DNA of 17,842 nt from contig NBLI01000002.1 in assembly GCA_002084535.1 (NCBI GenBank), positions 1 through 17,842 of the forward strand, in the 5' to 3' direction. Positions 15,716 through 17,842 of the stretch are shown in pieces. The notes beneath the pieces were generated by a model. The model ran no database searches. It was not told where the DNA came from and was given only the letters and a program-made list of their open reading frames with translations. Positions within the stretch are counted from its first letter, which is position 1. Each line of letters begins with the position of its first letter. The translations under genes were made by a program, and so were the position numbers. The DNA comes from Candidatus Zhuqueibacterota bacterium 4572_119. GTDB taxonomy: Bacteria > Zhuqueibacterota > Zhuqueibacteria > Thermofontimicrobiales > Thermofontimicrobiaceae.

Positions 15716-15904
15716 ATGTTTGGTTCCATTGGGCCTAGTGAATTAATCGTGATCATGTTAATTATTCTTTTACTCTTTGGCTCTAAAAGATTGCCGGAAT
15801 TGGCGAGAGGTATTGGTAAAGGAGTGAGGCAGTTTAAAAAAGCGATGGAGGATGTAAAAGAGGAAATCGACATTAATGACATTGATCGGGAATTAAGAGG
15901 ATAA
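15716..15904 (+). CDS. tatA: Twin-arginine translocase subunit TatA, copy 1
   Basis: TatA polymerises around TatBC to pass folded proteins through the membrane. This 62-aa protein has the complete pattern: an N-terminal membrane helix (residues 7-21, SELIVIMLIILLLFG), the hinge FGSKRLPELARG and the amphipathic helix IGKGVRQFKKAMEDVKEE, with a short acidic tail. GGGAGGAAGG lies 6 bp before the ATG. A second tatA follows 43 bp later; tatC is not in the window. Confidence 0.93.
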   Translation: MFGSIGPSELIVIMLIILLLFGSKRLPELARGIGKGVRQFKKAMEDVKEEIDINDIDRELRG

Positions 15905-15947
15905 TTTTTTTATCCATTGCATAAAACTTTATTTTTTGGAGGAAGAA

Positions 15948-16139
15948 ATGTTTGGATTAGGAGTGCAGGAATTAATGATAATTTTCCTGATTATCATTGT
16001 TTTGTTTGGCGCTAAAAAGCTACCTGAATTAGCTGGCGGATTGGGGAAAGGCATTAAAGAATTCAAAAAGGCGACAAAGGAAGTTGAGGAAGACGATCAA
16101 CAAAAAATCGATGAGGGAGAAAAAAAAGAGAGCGAATAA
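15948..16139 (+). CDS. Twin-arginine translocase subunit TatA, copy 2
   Basis: This 63-aa protein also has a Tat membrane helix (residues 6-20, VQELMIIFLIIIVLFG), FGAKKLPELAGG and GLGKGIKEFKKATKEV, plus a longer acidic tail (EVEEDDQQKIDEGEKK). Both copies look TatA-like rather than TatB-like, but one may have taken on the TatB role; sequence alone cannot show which. The frame could start at a TTG at 15936, but those codons are the ribosome site itself (GGAGGAAG); ATG 15948, with the family start MFGLG, is preferred. gatA starts 6 bp after the stop. Confidence 0.92.
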   Translation: MFGLGVQELMIIFLIIIVLFGAKKLPELAGGLGKGIKEFKKATKEVEEDDQQKIDEGEKKESE

Positions 16140-16145
16140 CCAGTC

Positions 16146-17576
16146 ATGGATTTGATCGGGTTAAACTATCAAACAATACGAAAGCTTCTCCTTCAACAAA
16201 AGATCACCAGCCGTCAACTAACTGAAAAATATTTACACAATATAAATGAAGGCACAGAAATAAATGCCTTCATTTCTATTTTTAATGAGGACGCGATTTG
16301 TTTAGCCAGGGAAGTGGACAAAAAACTTTTAACTGGTCAGGCGGGCATACTTGCCGGAATGGTCCTCGGTATAAAAGATAATATTAATATTAGGGATTTT
16401 CGCACAACTTGCGGATCAAAAATACTCTCCAATTTTATCTCACCTTATAACGCGACAGTAATTCAAAAACTAAAAGAAGCTGATTGCATATTTATTGGCA
16501 AGACCAATATGGATGAATTTGGCATGGGCTCTTCCAATGAAAATAGCTATTTTGGACCGGTTCAGAATCCAGTATCGCGATCAAAAGTACCCGGGGGGTC
16601 TTCGGGTGGTTCGGCAGCAGCAGTCGCCGCGGGCTTGGTCACAGCGTCGTTGGGAAGCGATACCGGCGGATCGATCCGGCAGCCGGCGGCGTTTTGCGGT
16701 GTTGTTGGTGTGAAGCCAACTTATGGCAGGGTTTCGCGTTATGGTTTGGTGGCTTATGGATCATCGCTGGATCAGATAGGTCCAATCGCCAGCAATGTGC
16801 GGGATTGCGCTCAAATATTGGAGGTGATAGCTGGCTTCGATCCAAAAGACGCGACATCCGCGAACATTGCTGTACCAGAATATTCCAAACAATTGGATCG
16901 TGGAGTAAAAGGGATGGTTTTTGGTTTGCCCATTGATTTTTTTGGAGAAGGATTAAATTCTGAAATTCGAATGGGTATCTTAAAAGCGGCAGATATTCTG
17001 AAAAAACATGGCGCCAGGGTAATTTCAGTTCCGTCAAAATACATGGATTTCGCGGTCCCCGCGTATTACATCATTGTTACAGCCGAAGCATCGTCAAACC
17101 TGGCTCGTTTTGACGGCGCCCGGTTTGGGTTTCGCGCGGAAGAATTTTCTGACCTCGAAGAGATGTATGTGAATACCCGAACGCTCGGTTTTGGCAGTGA
17201 AGTTAAAAGGCGGATTATGCTGGGCACTTTTGTCTTGTCGGGCGGATATTATGAAACATATTATCAAAAAGCTCAAAAAGTGAGAAGACTCATTAAAAAA
17301 AGTTTTGACTGGGCTTTCCAAAAATGTGACTGCTTGCTGACGCCAGTTGTGCCAACAACAGCTTTTGGAGTGGGTGAAAAAACGCATGACCCGCTATCAA
17401 TGTACCTTTCCGACATTTACACCGTTTCAGCAAATTTAGCAGGGATTCCGGCAATGAGTTTACCATGTGGAATTGATTCGTCCGGATTGCCTATGGGTAT
17501 TCAAATTATGGCGAATCATTTTGACGAGGCAACAATGTTTCAAGTTGCTTATTTTCTGGAGAAACATTTAACGTGA
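16146..17576 (+). CDS. gatA: Glu-tRNA(Gln)/Asp-tRNA(Asn) amidotransferase subunit A
   Basis: GatA liberates ammonia from glutamine for the GatCAB complex, which converts misacylated Glu-tRNA(Gln) or Asp-tRNA(Asn) to Gln- and Asn-tRNA. The 476-aa length is typical. The amidase Ser-cisSer-Lys triad is present: K77 in VLGIKDNI, S152 in PGGSSGGSAAAVAAG and nucleophile S176 in GSDTGGSIRQPAA. GVVGVKPTYGRVSRYGLVAY and SSLDQIGPIA follow. gatB and gatC are not in the window, so the subunits are dispersed. It begins 6 bp after the second tatA with no clear ribosome site, which suggests coupled translation. Confidence 0.96.
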   Translation: MDLIGLNYQTIRKLLLQQKITSRQLTEKYLHNINEGTEINAFISIFNEDAICLAREVDKKLLTGQAGILAGMVLGIKDNINIRDFRTTCGSKILSNFISPYNATVIQKLKEADCIFIGKTNMDEFGMGSSNENSYFGPVQNPVSRSKVPGGSSGGSAAAVAAGLVTASLGSDTGGSIRQPAAFCGVVGVKPTYGRVSRYGLVAYGSSLDQIGPIASNVRDCAQILEVIAGFDPKDATSANIAVPEYSKQLDRGVKGMVFGLPIDFFGEGLNSEIRMGILKAADILKKHGARVISVPSKYMDFAVPAYYIIVTAEASSNLARFDGARFGFRAEEFSDLEEMYVNTRTLGFGSEVKRRIMLGTFVLSGGYYETYYQKAQKVRRLIKKSFDWAFQKCDCLLTPVVPTTAFGVGEKTHDPLSMYLSDIYTVSANLAGIPAMSLPCGIDSSGLPMGIQIMANHFDEATMFQVAYFLEKHLT

Positions 17577-17667
17577 ATTATTCACAAACATTAATGAGTC
17601 CATTCTACAAACCAGGTATTTTAAGATTTATCATAAATTATGGGTAACTATTCAGCTTGTTTTGTTT

Positions 17668-17693
17668 TGCCACAAAGTCTCCAAGACACAAAG
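17668..17693. repeat. Dispersed 26-bp element, copy 2
   Basis: TGCCACAAAGTCTCCAAGAC continuing with ACAAAG is identical to the last 16 bases of the element at 12964-12989 and 23 of 26 overall. It lies downstream of gatA. Confidence 0.6.
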
Positions 17694-17762
17694 TTACCCC
17701 AATAAAAATAGCGATTGGGTTTTCTGTTCAGCTAATCAATTAAAAATAGAACCACAAAACAG

Positions 17763-17842
17763 TGTCATTTCGAATCCCCGTAGGGGTGAGAAATCCGGAT
17801 GAAGTCGTGCTGTCCCAGATTTCTCTCCCGCAAAGCGGGATC
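17763..17842. repeat. Paired hairpin repeat, cut by right edge
   Basis: Unit 1 starts TGTCATTTCGAATCCCCG and ends GAGAAATC (to about 17795), with a CCCC-GTA-GGGG core. Unit 2, in opposite orientation, starts AGATTTCTCTCCCGC at 17817, with a perfect TCCCGC-AAA-GCGGGA stem, and runs off the window. The architecture matches 5189-5279, but the stem sequences differ. Confidence 0.65.

Noticed and set aside
16639..17037. 132-codon minus-strand frame inside gatA
   Set aside because: gatA has complete amidase motifs on the plus strand; the antisense frame is a by-product of its higher GC.
17573..17585. Palindrome GTGAATTATTCAC at the gatA stop
   Set aside because: It has a short AT-rich stem and no T-run, so it is not a credible terminator.

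Overview
The window looks like a chromosomal housekeeping segment of an AT-rich (roughly 40% GC by eye) Gram-negative-type bacterium. The evidence for a diderm is indirect: two TatA proteins, a membrane-anchored DegS/DegQ-like HtrA protease, a Psd/PssA phosphatidylethanolamine pathway and a PqqD-like orphan. Gene content and intergenic repeat style (TGTCATTYCGA...GARAATCT hairpins) fit the FCB-type lineages (Calditrichota, KSB1, Marinimicrobia or similar) best, but I cannot place it firmly without a search. No phage, transposase, CRISPR array, rRNA or tRNA gene was seen.

Left block (1-7529, all on the minus strand). Read in the direction of transcription, it starts with a 12-TM MFS permease closed by a strong intrinsic terminator (5858-5899), then a stand-alone PqqD-like protein. 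After a repeat-bearing gap comes a membrane-quality cluster: long NfeD (ClpP/SppA-like serine protease plus membrane and OB domains), an unrecognised 203-aa beta-rich protein overlapping it by one base, a short NfeD, the flotillin-like scaffold FloA, and a 144-aa single-TM low-complexity protein. Last is an M29-type aminopeptidase-like gene cut by the window edge. The NfeD/FloA pairing is a known association in membrane-microdomain biology; the two small proteins in it are not ones I recognise.

A 450-bp divergent gap (7530-7979) separates the blocks. It holds an 18-bp-armed inverted repeat, a 15-bp palindrome and a good sigma70-like promoter in front of ecfT.

Right block (7980-17576, all on the plus strand). 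The order is ecfT-truA-fsa (vitamin transport energy-coupling protein, tRNA pseudouridine synthase, fructose-6-phosphate aldolase/transaldolase family), then htrA-purB, purC-psd-pssA, a DUF4321-like membrane protein, tatA-tatA and gatA. These link purine synthesis (PurB, PurC), phosphatidylethanolamine synthesis (PssA makes PS, Psd decarboxylates it), twin-arginine export and Gln-tRNA/Asn-tRNA amidation. Three genes (purB, purC, psd) start with TTG, each supported by a Shine-Dalgarno sequence.

Intergenic regions carry dispersed short repeats: paired hairpin units at 5189-5279 and at the right end (17763 onward), a related single unit at 2481-2523, and a 26-bp element seen at 12964 and 17668. 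I see no clear evidence for a wholly new system. The most promising candidate for undescribed biology is the NfeD-unknown-NfeD-FloA-small-protein cluster.
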